A program made the position numbers and the translations under genes. The notes beneath the pieces are model-generated. The model ran no database searches and was not told the origin of the DNA. It saw only the letters and a list, made by a program, of their open reading frames with translations. A stretch of DNA of 64,000 nucleotides from Candidatus Enterococcus murrayae. Its GTDB lineage: Bacteria; Bacillota; Bacilli; Lactobacillales; Enterococcaceae. How positions within the stretch are numbered: position 1 is the stretch's first letter; each line of letters begins with the position of its first letter. Below are positions 18,559-28,025 of this stretch, one piece after another. The stretch covers positions 28,539-92,538 of the forward strand of contig NZ_JAFLVR010000047.1 of assembly GCF_017315985.1 (NCBI RefSeq), given 5' to 3'.

Positions 18559-19785
18559 ATGAATCGTGTCGTAATTACAGGTTTTGGTGTTGCCTCACCA
18601 ATTGGTAATGATGAAGAAACATTTTTAAAAAATTTAAAAGAAGGAAATCATGGTTTTGGTCCAATCACTCGTTTTGATGCCAGTGAAACAGGTATTTCAG
18701 TAGTGGCTGAGGTCAAGGATTTCCCTTTGGAAAAATATTTTGTCAAAAAAGATACTAAACGAATGGAAACTTATTCGCTATATGCTATCTATTCCGCCCT
18801 TGAAGCATTAGAAATGAGCGGAATCAACACTGAAGAAGAAGATATGGAACGTTTTGGTGTGATGATTGGTTCAGGTGTTGGTGGTCTAGGAACAATCCAA
18901 GATCAAGTATTAAAAATGGATGCCAAAGGACCAGCACGCGTTTCTCCTATGTTCGTACCTTTAGCGATCGTGAATATGGCAGCTGGAAATGTTGCTTTAC
19001 GTATTGGAGCAAAAGGAATTTGTACAAGTACTGTAACCGCATGTGCCAGTGGAACCCATTCAATCGGGGAAGCATTCCGTAATATCAAGCACGGCTATTC
19101 AGATGTTATCATCGCTGGCGGTGCTGAATCTTGTATTAATAAAATTGGGATTTCTGGCTTTGCTTCATTAACAGCTTTGAGTACGTCAGAGGATCCAGCC
19201 CGAGCATCAATTCCATTTGATAAAGACCGCAATGGTTTTGTCATGGGAGAGGGTGCTGGTGTTCTGGTTCTAGAATCCTTAGAACACGCGCAAAAACGCG
19301 GTGCAAATATTCTTGGTGAGGTTGTTGGGTACGGGGCAACATGCGATGCTTACCATATGACGGCTCCGTCACCAGACGGAGAAGGCGCAGCAAGAGCGAT
19401 TTCAGAAGCAATCAAAGAAGCAGGAATTTCTCCAGCTGATGTTAATTATGTGAATGCCCATGGAACAAGTACACAAGCAAACGATAAAGCGGAAAGTAAG
19501 GCAATTGAGGCTGCGCTAACCGAAACAGCTTATGTCAGCAGTACAAAATCATTAACGGGACATTTATTAGGGGGCGCTGGAGGCGTAGAAGCAGTTGCTT
19601 CATTGATGGCTGTTCAACATCAATTTATTCCACCAACCGCAAATATTCAAGAAGTAGATCCAGAAATCAAGGCAAATGTTGTTGTGAACGAAGCAAAGGA
19701 AACACCAGTCAATTATGCGGTGAGTAATTCTCTAGGTTTTGGCGGTCACAACGCTGTGATCTGCTTGAAACGCTGGGAGGATTAA
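18559..19785 (+). CDS. fabF: Beta-ketoacyl-ACP synthase II
   Basis: 408 residues. Catalytic Cys162 is in TACASGTHSIGEAF. The two His lie in NAHGTSTQAND and KSLTGHLLGGAGG, giving the C-H-H triad of KAS I/II enzymes. It elongates acyl-ACP with malonyl-ACP. It is spaced 17 nt from fabG and 2 nt from accB. Confidence 0.97.
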   Translation: MNRVVITGFGVASPIGNDEETFLKNLKEGNHGFGPITRFDASETGISVVAEVKDFPLEKYFVKKDTKRMETYSLYAIYSALEALEMSGINTEEEDMERFGVMIGSGVGGLGTIQDQVLKMDAKGPARVSPMFVPLAIVNMAAGNVALRIGAKGICTSTVTACASGTHSIGEAFRNIKHGYSDVIIAGGAESCINKIGISGFASLTALSTSEDPARASIPFDKDRNGFVMGEGAGVLVLESLEHAQKRGANILGEVVGYGATCDAYHMTAPSPDGEGAARAISEAIKEAGISPADVNYVNAHGTSTQANDKAESKAIEAALTETAYVSSTKSLTGHLLGGAGGVEAVASLMAVQHQFIPPTANIQEVDPEIKANVVVNEAKETPVNYAVSNSLGFGGHNAVICLKRWED

Positions 19786-19787
19786 GC

Positions 19788-20258
19788 ATGGAAATCAACG
19801 AAGTCAAAGAGCTGCTGAATCAATTTAATGATTCAAACCTAACTGAATTTGATTTACGTGAAGGCAGCTTTGAATTATACATGAATAAAAATCAGATGAG
19901 TCGCCAAACTGCAGCACCAGTTCAAACCGTTCAGTCCATGGAATCAACCACAGCTGAGGTAACTGCATCAGCTGCTCCGATTTCGGATTCAGAAAATGTT
20001 CCGGTTGCTGAGACTAAAAGCGAAGGTGAAGTAATCACTTCACCAATTGTAGGAATTGTCTACTTACAACCATCGCCAGAGCAAGATGCCTACAAATCAG
20101 TTGGCGACACGGTGAAGCAAGGCGAAACGGTTTGTATTATTGAAGCGATGAAATTGTTAAACGAAATTACTAGTGACTTTGATGGTACCGTCACTGAAAT
20201 TTTAGTAGAAAATGAAGATGTCGTTGAGTATGGGCAACCATTATTCCGTATTAACTAG
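19788..20258 (+). CDS. accB: Biotin carboxyl carrier protein of acetyl-CoA carboxylase
   Basis: 156 residues. An N-terminal helical region and an Ala/Thr/Pro-rich linker (about 45-85) lead to a C-terminal biotinyl domain. Biotin attaches to the Lys of IEAMKLLNEI. It is the carrier subunit of the four-part carboxylase completed by accC, accD and accA downstream. Confidence 0.96.
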   Translation: MEINEVKELLNQFNDSNLTEFDLREGSFELYMNKNQMSRQTAAPVQTVQSMESTTAEVTASAAPISDSENVPVAETKSEGEVITSPIVGIVYLQPSPEQDAYKSVGDTVKQGETVCIIEAMKLLNEITSDFDGTVTEILVENEDVVEYGQPLFRIN

Positions 20259-20361
20259 GGGATTAATTCAATTTTTCATAGTGCTAAAAAATGTAAGCTT
20301 TAGATGAATGATAGACATGATGAGCAACAGGCTCATTTATACGAACTAGGAGGATTTATAA

Positions 20362-20784
20362 ATGCTAACGATTGAAGAAATTAAAGAAATTATTCCGCAT
20401 CGTTATCCAATGTTGCTGATTGATCGAGTGGAAGAATTAGAAGCAGGAAAAAACATTAAGGCTAAAAAAAATGTTTCTGTTAACGAACCATTTTTCCAAG
20501 GTCATTTTCCTCATGAACCAGTAATGCCAGGTGTATTGATTGTTGAAGCAATGGCTCAAGCTGGTGCTGTTGCTTTATTATCAATGGATGAATTCAAAGG
20601 CAAAACTGCCTATTTCGGTGGAATTGACAAAGCGAAATTCCGTAAGAAAGTTGTTCCAGGAGATACCTTAGTTTTAGAAGTAGAATTAACAAAAGTTCGT
20701 TCTTCAGCCGGCTGTGGAAAAGGCATCGCATATGTCGATGGTAAAAAAGTTGCCGAAGCAGAACTGACTTTTATGATTGGATAG
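20362..20784 (+). CDS. fabZ: 3-hydroxyacyl-ACP dehydratase FabZ
   Basis: 140 residues, hot-dog fold. The catalytic His is in [23 protein letters not shown]. It dehydrates 3-hydroxyacyl-ACP. It is preceded by a 103-bp gap with a small hairpin (arms ATGAGC / GCTCAT near 20320-20337) and a good AGGAGG, so extra control at this point is possible. The stop is immediately followed by the accC start. Confidence 0.95.
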   Translation: MLTIEEIKEIIPHRYPMLLIDRVEELEAGKNIKAKKNVSVNEPFFQGHFPHEPVMPGVLIVEAMAQAGAVALLSMDEFKGKTAYFGGIDKAKFRKKVVPGDTLVLEVELTKVRSSAGCGKGIAYVDGKKVAEAELTFMIG

Positions 20785-22155
20785 ATGTCTATGTTTTCAA
20801 AAATTTTGATCGCTAATCGTGGCGAAATTGCTGTAAGGATCATCCGGGCCTGTCGTGAATTAGGAATTCAGACAGTTGCGGTTTATTCTGAAGCGGATAA
20901 AGAAGCGTTGCATACTGAAATGGCGGATGAAGCAATTTGTATTGGCCCCGCGCGTTCAAGTGACTCCTATTTAAATATGCAGGAAATCTTGAGTGCGGCA
21001 ATCGTAACAAATGCCGAGGCGATTCATCCTGGCTTTGGTTTCTTGTCAGAAAATAGTTTGTTTGCGACGATGTGTGCGGAATGTAACATCAAGTTCATTG
21101 GACCAAGCGAAACAACCATCGACGCGATGGGAAATAAAATTCATGCACGGCAACTAATGAAAGATGCAGGTGTTCCTGTTATACCAGGCAGTGACGGTGC
21201 GATCGAAACGCTGGAAGAAGCAGAAAAGCTTGCAGATGAAATCGGATATCCTGTAATGCTGAAAGCTGCTGCTGGTGGCGGAGGAAAAGGGATTCGCAAG
21301 GTTCCTACAAAAAGCGAGCTTGAAAAGAATTTCTTATCTGCAAAGTCAGAAGCTAAAGCAGCTTTTGGTGATGACGCGATGTACATGGAAAAAATTATTT
21401 ATCCTGCACGTCACATCGAAGTACAGATTCTAGGAGATCAGCAAGGAGATGTCATTCATCTAGGCGAACGAGATTGCTCTTTGCAGAGAAATAATCAAAA
21501 GGTATTAGAAGAAGCTCCTTCTGTTGTTATCGGTGAGGATACTCGCAAAATGCTTGGAGATATCGCTGTCAAAGCTGGGAAAGCTGTAAATTATGAGAGT
21601 GCCGGAACGATCGAATTTCTACGTGATGAAGAGGGAAGTTTCTATTTCATGGAAATGAACACTCGTATCCAAGTAGAGCATCCAATCACAGAGATGGTAA
21701 CAGGAATAGATATCGTGAAAAAGCAAATCAAAATTGCAGCGGGTGAACCTTTAGGTTTAAAACAATCAGATGTGAAGTTTCAAGGACATTCTATTGAATG
21801 CCGAATAAATGCTGAAAATCCAGCATTTAACTTTGCGCCTTCTCCTGGTAGAATCAAAACGTTGCTTTTGCCTAGCGGCGGATTAGGATTACGGGTAGAT
21901 AGTGCGATGTATAGTGGAGTGACGATTCCGCCCTACTATGATTCAATGATTGCGAAGATCATTGTCCATGGTGAAGATCGTTTTGACGCTTTAATGAAGA
22001 TGCAGCGGGCCTTGGGCGAGTTTGTTTCTGACGGGGTCATTACGAATGTTGAATTTCAAATGGATCTGATTAGTCATCCGAGTGTTTTATTTGGCGACTA
22101 TGACACAAGTTTCTTGCAAAAAACATTTTTACCTGAGTGGCAACAAAGCGAGTAG
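20785..22155 (+). CDS. accC: Acetyl-CoA carboxylase, biotin carboxylase subunit
   Basis: 456 residues. FSKILIANRGEIAVRIIRA opens the protein. The ATP-grasp glycine loop KAAAGGGGKGIR and the MEMNTRIQVEHPITE signature are present. It carboxylates biotin on AccB with ATP and bicarbonate. It abuts fabZ with no spacer. A second ATG two codons later is an alternative start. Confidence 0.97.
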   Translation: MSMFSKILIANRGEIAVRIIRACRELGIQTVAVYSEADKEALHTEMADEAICIGPARSSDSYLNMQEILSAAIVTNAEAIHPGFGFLSENSLFATMCAECNIKFIGPSETTIDAMGNKIHARQLMKDAGVPVIPGSDGAIETLEEAEKLADEIGYPVMLKAAAGGGGKGIRKVPTKSELEKNFLSAKSEAKAAFGDDAMYMEKIIYPARHIEVQILGDQQGDVIHLGERDCSLQRNNQKVLEEAPSVVIGEDTRKMLGDIAVKAGKAVNYESAGTIEFLRDEEGSFYFMEMNTRIQVEHPITEMVTGIDIVKKQIKIAAGEPLGLKQSDVKFQGHSIECRINAENPAFNFAPSPGRIKTLLLPSGGLGLRVDSAMYSGVTIPPYYDSMIAKIIVHGEDRFDALMKMQRALGEFVSDGVITNVEFQMDLISHPSVLFGDYDTSFLQKTFLPEWQQSE

Positions 22156-22166
22156 GAGGAATTTAG

Positions 22167-23036
22167 GTGGGACTTTTTAATAAGAAAAAAAACTACATTC
22201 GGATCAATCCTAACCGCGACAGTGTACCAACAACGAAACCAGCTGTACCTGATGATATGTGGGCAAAGTGTCCAAATTGCAAACGTACCCTCTACAAAAA
22301 AGAGATTGGCGCTGAAAAAGTTTGCCCTCATTGCGGGTATAGTTTTCGGATCAGTGCTTGGGAACGATTGGCTCTAACGATCGATGAAAAAAGTTTTACT
22401 GATTGGGATAATCAGCTAGAACAAAATAATCCGATTGATTTTCCTGAATACTTAACTAAAATCGAAGAAACCAAAGAAAAAACTGGTTTGGATGAAGCCG
22501 TATTAACAGGGAAAGCAACAATTAACGATCAAGCTGTTGCTATTGGTGTAATGGATGCCAATTTTATTATGGGGAGTATGGGAACAGTCGTCGGTGAAAA
22601 AATTACTCGGCTTTTTGAAAAGGCCTTGAACGAAAGTCTGCCTGTAGTTTTGTTTACCGCTTCAGGCGGAGCTCGTATGCAAGAAGGGATATTTTCACTG
22701 ATGCAAATGGCCAAAATTTCAGCAGCCGTCAAACGACATAGTAATGCGGGACTGCTTTATATTACTGTCTTAACGGATCCAACTACTGGCGGTGTAACTG
22801 CCAGCTTTGCGATGGAAGGGGATATTATCCTTGCTGAGCCGCAAACATTAGTGGGCTTTGCTGGTCGACGAGTAATTGAGCAGACTATTCGCCAGCAACT
22901 GCCAGATGATTTTCAAAAGGCGGAATTTCTTTTGCAACATGGCTTTATTGATCAAATTGTACCAAGAATGGTTTTACGAGATCGGTTGTCACAATTACTG
23001 GCATTTCATCAACAGAAAGGCTGGTGTGAAGAATGA
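22167..23036 (+). CDS. accD: Acetyl-CoA carboxylase carboxyltransferase subunit beta
   Basis: 289 residues with a GTG start behind AGGAGGAA. The N-terminal zinc ribbon (CPNCKRTL...CPHCGYSF) is typical of AccD. The crotonase-like carboxyltransferase domain follows, with [11 protein letters not shown]. Its last codons overlap accA by 4 bp, matching the obligate alpha2beta2 assembly. Confidence 0.97.
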   Translation: MGLFNKKKNYIRINPNRDSVPTTKPAVPDDMWAKCPNCKRTLYKKEIGAEKVCPHCGYSFRISAWERLALTIDEKSFTDWDNQLEQNNPIDFPEYLTKIEETKEKTGLDEAVLTGKATINDQAVAIGVMDANFIMGSMGTVVGEKITRLFEKALNESLPVVLFTASGGARMQEGIFSLMQMAKISAAVKRHSNAGLLYITVLTDPTTGGVTASFAMEGDIILAEPQTLVGFAGRRVIEQTIRQQLPDDFQKAEFLLQHGFIDQIVPRMVLRDRLSQLLAFHQQKGWCEE

Positions 23037-23818
23037 GTCTAACTGCTGGAGAAATTGTTAAATTAGCAAGGCATCAAGATCGTTTGACTAGTCTAGATTA
23101 TTTTGAAAAAATCTTTACTGACTTTCAAGAATTACATGGTGATCGTTTATTTGGAGATGATCCTGCTATTGTTGGCGGTATTGCCAAGCTTGCAGGTAAA
23201 TCAGTAACGATAATCGGCATTCAAAAGGGAAACGATTTAAAAGAAAACATGGAGCGTAATTTTGGGCAGCCGAATCCTGAGGGGTATCGCAAGGCACTCC
23301 GTCTAATGAAACAGGCTGAAAAGTTCAATCGCCCAGTAATCTGTTTTGTAAACACACCGGGTGCATTCTGTGGTGTAGAGGCTGAGGAGCGAGGAGAAGG
23401 CGAAGCAATCGCTCGTAATCTTTTAGAGATGTCTGATTTAAAAGTTCCGATTATTTCAATTGTAACTGGAGAAGGCGGCAGTGGTGGAGCGTTAGCATTA
23501 GCGTTAGCAGATGAAGTTTGGATGATGGAATATAGTATTTATGCGATTCTTTCACCAGAAGGATTTGCATCGATTCTTTGGAAAGACGGAAAACGAGCAG
23601 ATGAGGCGGCAGAATTGATGAAGATTACTGCAGCAGAACTGTTGCAGTTGGATGTTATTGACCGTGTGATCCCCGAAACATTGAAGGGGAAAAAACTTAG
23701 TGAAGATAAAATCATTCGTATGATGCGGAAATCTCTAGTTGAAAAAATCACTGAACTATCAAAATATTCGTCAGAAGAATTGATTGAAAAAAGATATCAG
23801 CGATTTAGAAAATTTTAA
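23033..23818 (+). CDS. accA: Acetyl-CoA carboxylase carboxyltransferase subunit alpha
   Basis: 261 residues, the usual short Firmicute form. Recognisable features are [23 protein letters not shown], the oxyanion-hole region [10 protein letters not shown] and a basic C-terminus. It is the last gene of the operon and a clear terminator follows. Confidence 0.96.
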   Translation: MSLTAGEIVKLARHQDRLTSLDYFEKIFTDFQELHGDRLFGDDPAIVGGIAKLAGKSVTIIGIQKGNDLKENMERNFGQPNPEGYRKALRLMKQAEKFNRPVICFVNTPGAFCGVEAEERGEGEAIARNLLEMSDLKVPIISIVTGEGGSGGALALALADEVWMMEYSIYAILSPEGFASILWKDGKRADEAAELMKITAAELLQLDVIDRVIPETLKGKKLSEDKIIRMMRKSLVEKITELSKYSSEELIEKRYQRFRKF

Positions 23819-23825
23819 CAAGCTA

Positions 23826-23856
23826 AAAAGGACAGCTTCTGCTGTTCTTTTTTTAT
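23826..23856 (+). terminator. Terminator of the FASII/acc operon
   Basis: Stem GGACAGC / GCTGTTC extended by A-T pairs, TTCT loop, then a T-run. Confidence 0.88.
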
Positions 23857-23917
23857 GCAAAATAATCGCTCTTTATTAAATAAATATTCATGAAACTATA
23901 GATTAAATGAAAAAATA

Positions 23918-23926
23918 TGCTATACT
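23918..23926 (+). promoter_or_regulatory. Extended -10 promoter of the first binding lipoprotein
   Basis: TGC-TATACT, 28 bp before the start codon. No convincing -35. Confidence 0.5.
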
Positions 23927-23954
23927 ATTAAAAACTAATTATGGAGGAAAGCAT

Positions 23955-24761
23955 ATGAAAAAAGGGTTGAAGGTTGTACTAGCAGGAATAGCTTTATTTG
24001 TATTAGCAGCATGTGGAAGTAAGAATGAAGAGGATAAATTAGATACGATTAAAGAAAAAGGTGTGATCAAAGTAGCGACTTCACCAGATTATGCTCCTTT
24101 TGGCTTCCATACTACAATTGACGGTAAAGACAAAATCGTAGGTGCTGACATTGAAATGATGGAAGCAATCGCGAAAAAAATGGACGTCAAAGTTGAGTGG
24201 TTGGATATGAGTTTTAATGCAGTTCTGGCAGCTGCTAAAGAAGGAAAAGCAGATGTGGCAGTCTCAGCGATTTCCGTCACCAGTGAACGAGAGGAAAGCT
24301 TTGATTTTACTACAGACTATTATACATCCCCTCAAGTGATTGTGATTAATAAACAACATGAAAATGAGTTTACATCGATTGATCATTTTGCTGGGAAACA
24401 GGTTGGTGCTCAAAAAGGAACGATTCAAGAGAATATTGTAAAGGAACAAATGAAAGAAGCAAAACTAGTTTCAATCGAAAAATTGCCGAATATCTTTGTA
24501 GAAGTTAAGAACGGCTCTTTGGATGGATTAGTAGTTGAAAAAACCGTAGCGGATGCTTACGTCAATAAAAACCCAGAACTAATGATTGCTAATATCTCAC
24601 TGAAAAGTATGAAAGAGGATGCGTTGTGTATCGCGGTTCCTAAAGGTAATGAAAAATTGGTTAAGGAACTTAATAGACATATCAAAGAAATGAAAGAAGC
24701 GGGAACAATTGATCAAATGGTTGAAGAGAACAATCAATTGTCTCAAAAAGGTGGAGATTAA
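23955..24761 (+). CDS. Amino-acid ABC transporter substrate-binding lipoprotein (paralog 1)
   Basis: 268 residues from the ATG at 23955 (GGAGG precedes; the longer open frame has a poor start). A signal peptide ends in the lipobox LAAC at about residues 16-19, followed by an SBP_bac_3 domain typical of polar amino-acid binding proteins (VIKVATSPDYAPFGFHTTIDG, VGADIEMMEAIAKKM). It has its own promoter. No terminator is evident before paralog 2, which is clearly related along its whole length. Ligand unknown. Confidence 0.92.
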   Translation: MKKGLKVVLAGIALFVLAACGSKNEEDKLDTIKEKGVIKVATSPDYAPFGFHTTIDGKDKIVGADIEMMEAIAKKMDVKVEWLDMSFNAVLAAAKEGKADVAVSAISVTSEREESFDFTTDYYTSPQVIVINKQHENEFTSIDHFAGKQVGAQKGTIQENIVKEQMKEAKLVSIEKLPNIFVEVKNGSLDGLVVEKTVADAYVNKNPELMIANISLKSMKEDALCIAVPKGNEKLVKELNRHIKEMKEAGTIDQMVEENNQLSQKGGD

Positions 24762-24844
24762 AATATTTATTCACTATGAAGTTGAATATATACAGTATGT
24801 AAAGCAGTATTCAATGTATATTTAATATTTATACAACAAATTGC

Positions 24845-24872
24845 TTGTTTTATGAAAGTTTCATGCTATAAT
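24845..24872 (+). promoter_or_regulatory. Promoter of the second binding lipoprotein and transporter genes
   Basis: TTGTTT, 16 nt, TATAAT with an extended TGC. An inverted repeat ATGAAAGTTTCAT occupies the spacer and could be a regulator site. Confidence 0.62.
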
Positions 24873-24971
24873 AAATTCATTGAAAAAAGCATTCAAAAAG
24901 TATTATTCGTTTGATGAGACCATAATTTTTGAAGGCTAAATAATAATAAAATAATTTTAGGAGGAAACAGG

Positions 24972-25808
24972 ATGAAAAAGATTACCGGCTTAGTTATGAC
25001 AGTAGTAGCGCTATTTACTCTAGCAGCGTGTGGGGGAGGCAGTGATAAAACTGCTGATTCATCAAGTGCAAAATCAGAAGATCAATTAGCAGCGATCAAA
25101 AAAGCAGGTGTGTTAAAAGTGGCAACATCAGCTGACTATGCGCCGTTTGAATTTCATACAATGGTGGATGGAAAAGATAAAATCGTCGGTGCTGATATTG
25201 ATTTAGTTAATGAAATTGCTAAAGAATTAGGTGTGAAGGCAGAGGTTTCTGATATGAGCTTCAATACAGTGCTGGCTTCATTAAAAGAAGGAAAATCTGA
25301 TATTGCTATCTCAGCAATTTCCGCGACAAAAGAACGTCAAGAGCAATTTGACTTTACTGACAATTATTACAATCCACCTCAAGTTTTAATTATTAACAAA
25401 AAGAATCAAGACAAATTTACAAGCGTAGCTTCATTGAAAGATAAAAATGTTGGGGCTCAAAAAGGTTCGATTCAAGAAGACATCGTTAAAACTCAATTAA
25501 AAGATTCAAAACCTGTTTCAATCGAAAAAGTTCCTAACATGGTTGTTGAAGTAAATAGTGGTTCATTAGACGCGATGGTCGTAGAAAAAACAATTGCTGA
25601 ATCCTATGTACAGCAAAATTCTGATCTGATGATTGCTAATATTGATTTGAAGGCATCAAAGGATGAAGCATTTGCAATCGCGTTACCAAAAGACAGTAAA
25701 GAGTTACAAACAGAAATAAATAAAATTATTAAAAAGTTAAATGATGAAGGCAAGATTGATGAATACGTTAAGCAAAATCATGAATTAGCCGAAAAATCAG
25801 CAGAATAG
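24972..25808 (+). CDS. Amino-acid ABC transporter substrate-binding lipoprotein (paralog 2)
   Basis: 278 residues. The signal peptide ends in LAACGGG, a Ser/Lys-rich linker follows, then an SBP_bac_3 domain closely similar to the preceding gene (shared VLKVATSADYAPFEFHTMVDG, and SIEKVPNMVVEVNSGSLDAMVVEKT). It is followed at 12 nt by the permease gene, so it is the obligate partner of this importer. Polar amino acids are the likely ligands. Confidence 0.93.
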   Translation: MKKITGLVMTVVALFTLAACGGGSDKTADSSSAKSEDQLAAIKKAGVLKVATSADYAPFEFHTMVDGKDKIVGADIDLVNEIAKELGVKAEVSDMSFNTVLASLKEGKSDIAISAISATKERQEQFDFTDNYYNPPQVLIINKKNQDKFTSVASLKDKNVGAQKGSIQEDIVKTQLKDSKPVSIEKVPNMVVEVNSGSLDAMVVEKTIAESYVQQNSDLMIANIDLKASKDEAFAIALPKDSKELQTEINKIIKKLNDEGKIDEYVKQNHELAEKSAE

Positions 25809-25820
25809 AGGGAACATGCA

Positions 25821-26510
25821 TTGAACTTTTCATTTTTAGATAAATACTTATCTTATTTTGCCTCAGGTGCTGGTATTACAGTAATTATTTCACTCGTTAC
25901 AGTTGTTTTAGGAACGTTAATTGGGTTAGTGATGGCCCTTTTGAAATTGTCTAAGCATAAACCACTAAACTGGTTGGCGAATATTTATATCGAAGTACTT
26001 CGCGGTACCCCGATGCTACTGCAGATTATGATTGGTTTTCTCGTTTTGCAAGGATTCTTTCCTTCAAAGGATCTAGAGGTTGGTGTTTTGACAGTTGATT
26101 TAGGACGACTGATTCCAGGGATGATTGTCTTGTCCTTGAACTCAGGAGCCTATGTGGCAGAAATCATTCGCGGTGGAATAACCGCTGTGAATTATGGCCA
26201 AACAGAGGCCGCGCATTCGCTAGGCTTGCGTCCCGCACAGACGATGCGTTATGTCATTTTACCTCAAGCATTAAGAAATATTCTGCCGCCTTTAGGAAAT
26301 GAGTTCATTACTTTGATCAAGGACTCTTCCCTATTGACTGCAATTGGAATCAACGAATTAATGGGGTCTGCTCAAATTGTTATCTCAAATTCTTATATTC
26401 CATTGGAACCATATTTTGTCGCAGCGGCGCTTTACTTCGTGATGACCTTTGTCACGTCACGCTTGCTGAATTTATGGGAGAAAAAACTTGGAAAAGGATA
26501 TCAAAGATAA
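25821..26510 (+). CDS. Amino-acid ABC transporter permease
   Basis: 229 residues with a TTG start, because the nearby ATG is out of frame and stops at once. Hydrophobic helices and the EAA loop (EAAHSLGLRPAQTMRYVILPQALRNILPPLGNEFI) mark a HisM/GlnP-type permease that probably acts as a homodimer. AGAGGGAA serves as ribosome binding site. Confidence 0.93.
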   Translation: MNFSFLDKYLSYFASGAGITVIISLVTVVLGTLIGLVMALLKLSKHKPLNWLANIYIEVLRGTPMLLQIMIGFLVLQGFFPSKDLEVGVLTVDLGRLIPGMIVLSLNSGAYVAEIIRGGITAVNYGQTEAAHSLGLRPAQTMRYVILPQALRNILPPLGNEFITLIKDSSLLTAIGINELMGSAQIVISNSYIPLEPYFVAAALYFVMTFVTSRLLNLWEKKLGKGYQR

Positions 26511-26638
26511 GGTTTTAGTTTTCATCTTCTGCGTAATAGGTGTTGTTTAAAAGAAATAAACATATGAATATTAGAGTTTCAAGGAGATGTGAAGCCGTTT
26601 AAAGACTAATTCTTTGATTCGAGATAGGAGTGTAGGTA

Positions 26639-27373
26639 ATGACAGAAGCATTGATTCAAATTGAACATTTAAACAAAAAATTTGGCGATAATGAAGTTCT
26701 TAAGGATATATCCGCTGAAATTATTCCAGGAGAAGTTGTTGTAATTATCGGACCATCTGGATCTGGTAAAAGTACGTTTTTACGTTGTGTCAATTTACTA
26801 GAGATTCCGACATCGGGTACTATCAGATTCGAAGGAACGGATATTACAGATAAGAAGAATGATATTTTCAAAACACGAGAAAAAATGGGAATGGTTTTTC
26901 AACAGTTTAACTTATTTCCTAATATGACCGTTTTAGACAACATTACTTTGTCACCAATCAAAGTAAAGGGTATGACGAAGATCGAGGCAGAGAAAATTGC
27001 GCAGGAATTGCTAGCAAAAGTCGGCCTATCTGAAAAAGCGGATGCTTATCCGCAGTCTTTATCTGGAGGACAGCAGCAGCGGATCGCCATCGCTCGTGCA
27101 TTAGCGATGCAACCGGATGTTATGTTGTTTGACGAGCCAACATCAGCTCTTGATCCTGAAATGGTTGGAGATGTATTGCAAGTGATGCAGCAATTGGCTA
27201 AAGAAGGTATGACTATGATGATCGTGACTCATGAAATGGGGTTTGCCAAAGAAGTTGGCGATCGCGTAATTTTTATGGATGGCGGTGTGATTGTCGAAGA
27301 GGGTTCTCCAGAGGAAGTCTTTGATCACACAAAAAATTCTCGTACGATCGATTTTTTGTCAAAAGTATTATAA
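26639..27373 (+). CDS. Amino-acid ABC transporter ATP-binding protein
   Basis: 244 residues. Walker [11 protein letters not shown]-loop FQQFNLFP, signature LSGGQQQR, Walker [15 protein letters not shown] and H-loop THEMGFA make a GlnQ-type ATPase. It is separated from the permease by 128 bp with no gene or clear terminator, but still belongs to the same uptake system. Confidence 0.95.
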   Translation: MTEALIQIEHLNKKFGDNEVLKDISAEIIPGEVVVIIGPSGSGKSTFLRCVNLLEIPTSGTIRFEGTDITDKKNDIFKTREKMGMVFQQFNLFPNMTVLDNITLSPIKVKGMTKIEAEKIAQELLAKVGLSEKADAYPQSLSGGQQQRIAIARALAMQPDVMLFDEPTSALDPEMVGDVLQVMQQLAKEGMTMMIVTHEMGFAKEVGDRVIFMDGGVIVEEGSPEEVFDHTKNSRTIDFLSKVL

Positions 27374-27382
27374 AATTAACTG

Positions 27383-27412
27383 GACTAGGCGGAGAAAGCC
27401 TAGTCTTTTTTT
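27383..27412 (+). terminator. Terminator of the amino-acid transporter operon
   Basis: Perfect 8-bp stem GACTAGGC / GCCTAGTC, 7-nt loop, seven T. Confidence 0.92.
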
Positions 27413-27454
27413 AAACCTTTGTACCCAAATGTAGAGTTTTCAAAAAATTTGCGT

Positions 27455-27460
27455 TATAAT
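27455..27460 (+). promoter_or_regulatory. -10 of the yqeG operon promoter
   Basis: Perfect TATAAT 40 bp before yqeG. The -35 region is weak. Confidence 0.5.
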
Positions 27461-27500
27461 CAGGTTTTGTAGAAGTATAAATAAAGTTATAGGAGTTGCC

Positions 27501-28025
27501 ATGTTAGATAAATACAAACCTACTTGGATGGTCGAAGCCATTTATCAAATAACCCCAGAACAATTGAAGGCGCATGGATTTAAAGCAGTGTTGACAGATT
27601 TGGATAATACACTGATTGCTTGGAATAATCCTAATGGCACAAAAGAGCTGATTGATTGGCTAAAGATGATGGATGAAGCAGAAATACCTGTGGTCGTCGT
27701 TTCAAATAACAAAGCTAGTCGTGTAGCTAAAGCGCTAGAGAGTTTTCAATTGGATTTTGTCTCACGGGCAATGAAACCTTTTTCAATAGGAATAAAAAAT
27801 GCACAAAAACAATTAGGTGTGTCAAAAGATGAAATCGTCATGATTGGGGATCAGGTAATGACAGATATTCGCGGAGCAAGTGCAGCTGGTATTCGCAGTA
27901 TTCTCGTTCGACCTATTCTTGATACAGATGGCTGGAATACACGAATCAATCGTTTCTTTGAACGTCGTGTAATGCATATTTTATTGCACAAAGATCCTGA
28001 GATGAAATGGAAGAGTGAATTATAA
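27501..28025 (+). CDS. yqeG: YqeG family HAD phosphatase
   Basis: 174 residues. HAD motif I is DLDNTLI, motif II is VVVSNNKASR, and the motif III/IV region is MIGDQVMTDIRGASAAG. The YqeG subfamily lies upstream of yqeH across Firmicutes; its substrate is uncertain. First gene of a tight cluster; the next start follows its stop directly. Confidence 0.93.
   Translation: MLDKYKPTWMVEAIYQITPEQLKAHGFKAVLTDLDNTLIAWNNPNGTKELIDWLKMMDEAEIPVVVVSNNKASRVAKALESFQLDFVSRAMKPFSIGIKNAQKQLGVSKDEIVMIGDQVMTDIRGASAAGIRSILVRPILDTDGWNTRINRFFERRVMHILLHKDPEMKWKSEL

Noticed and set aside
15139..23818. A second cluster of polyketide or secondary-lipid synthesis
   Set aside because: Every gene has a single clear primary FASII or acetyl-CoA carboxylase role with intact active sites.
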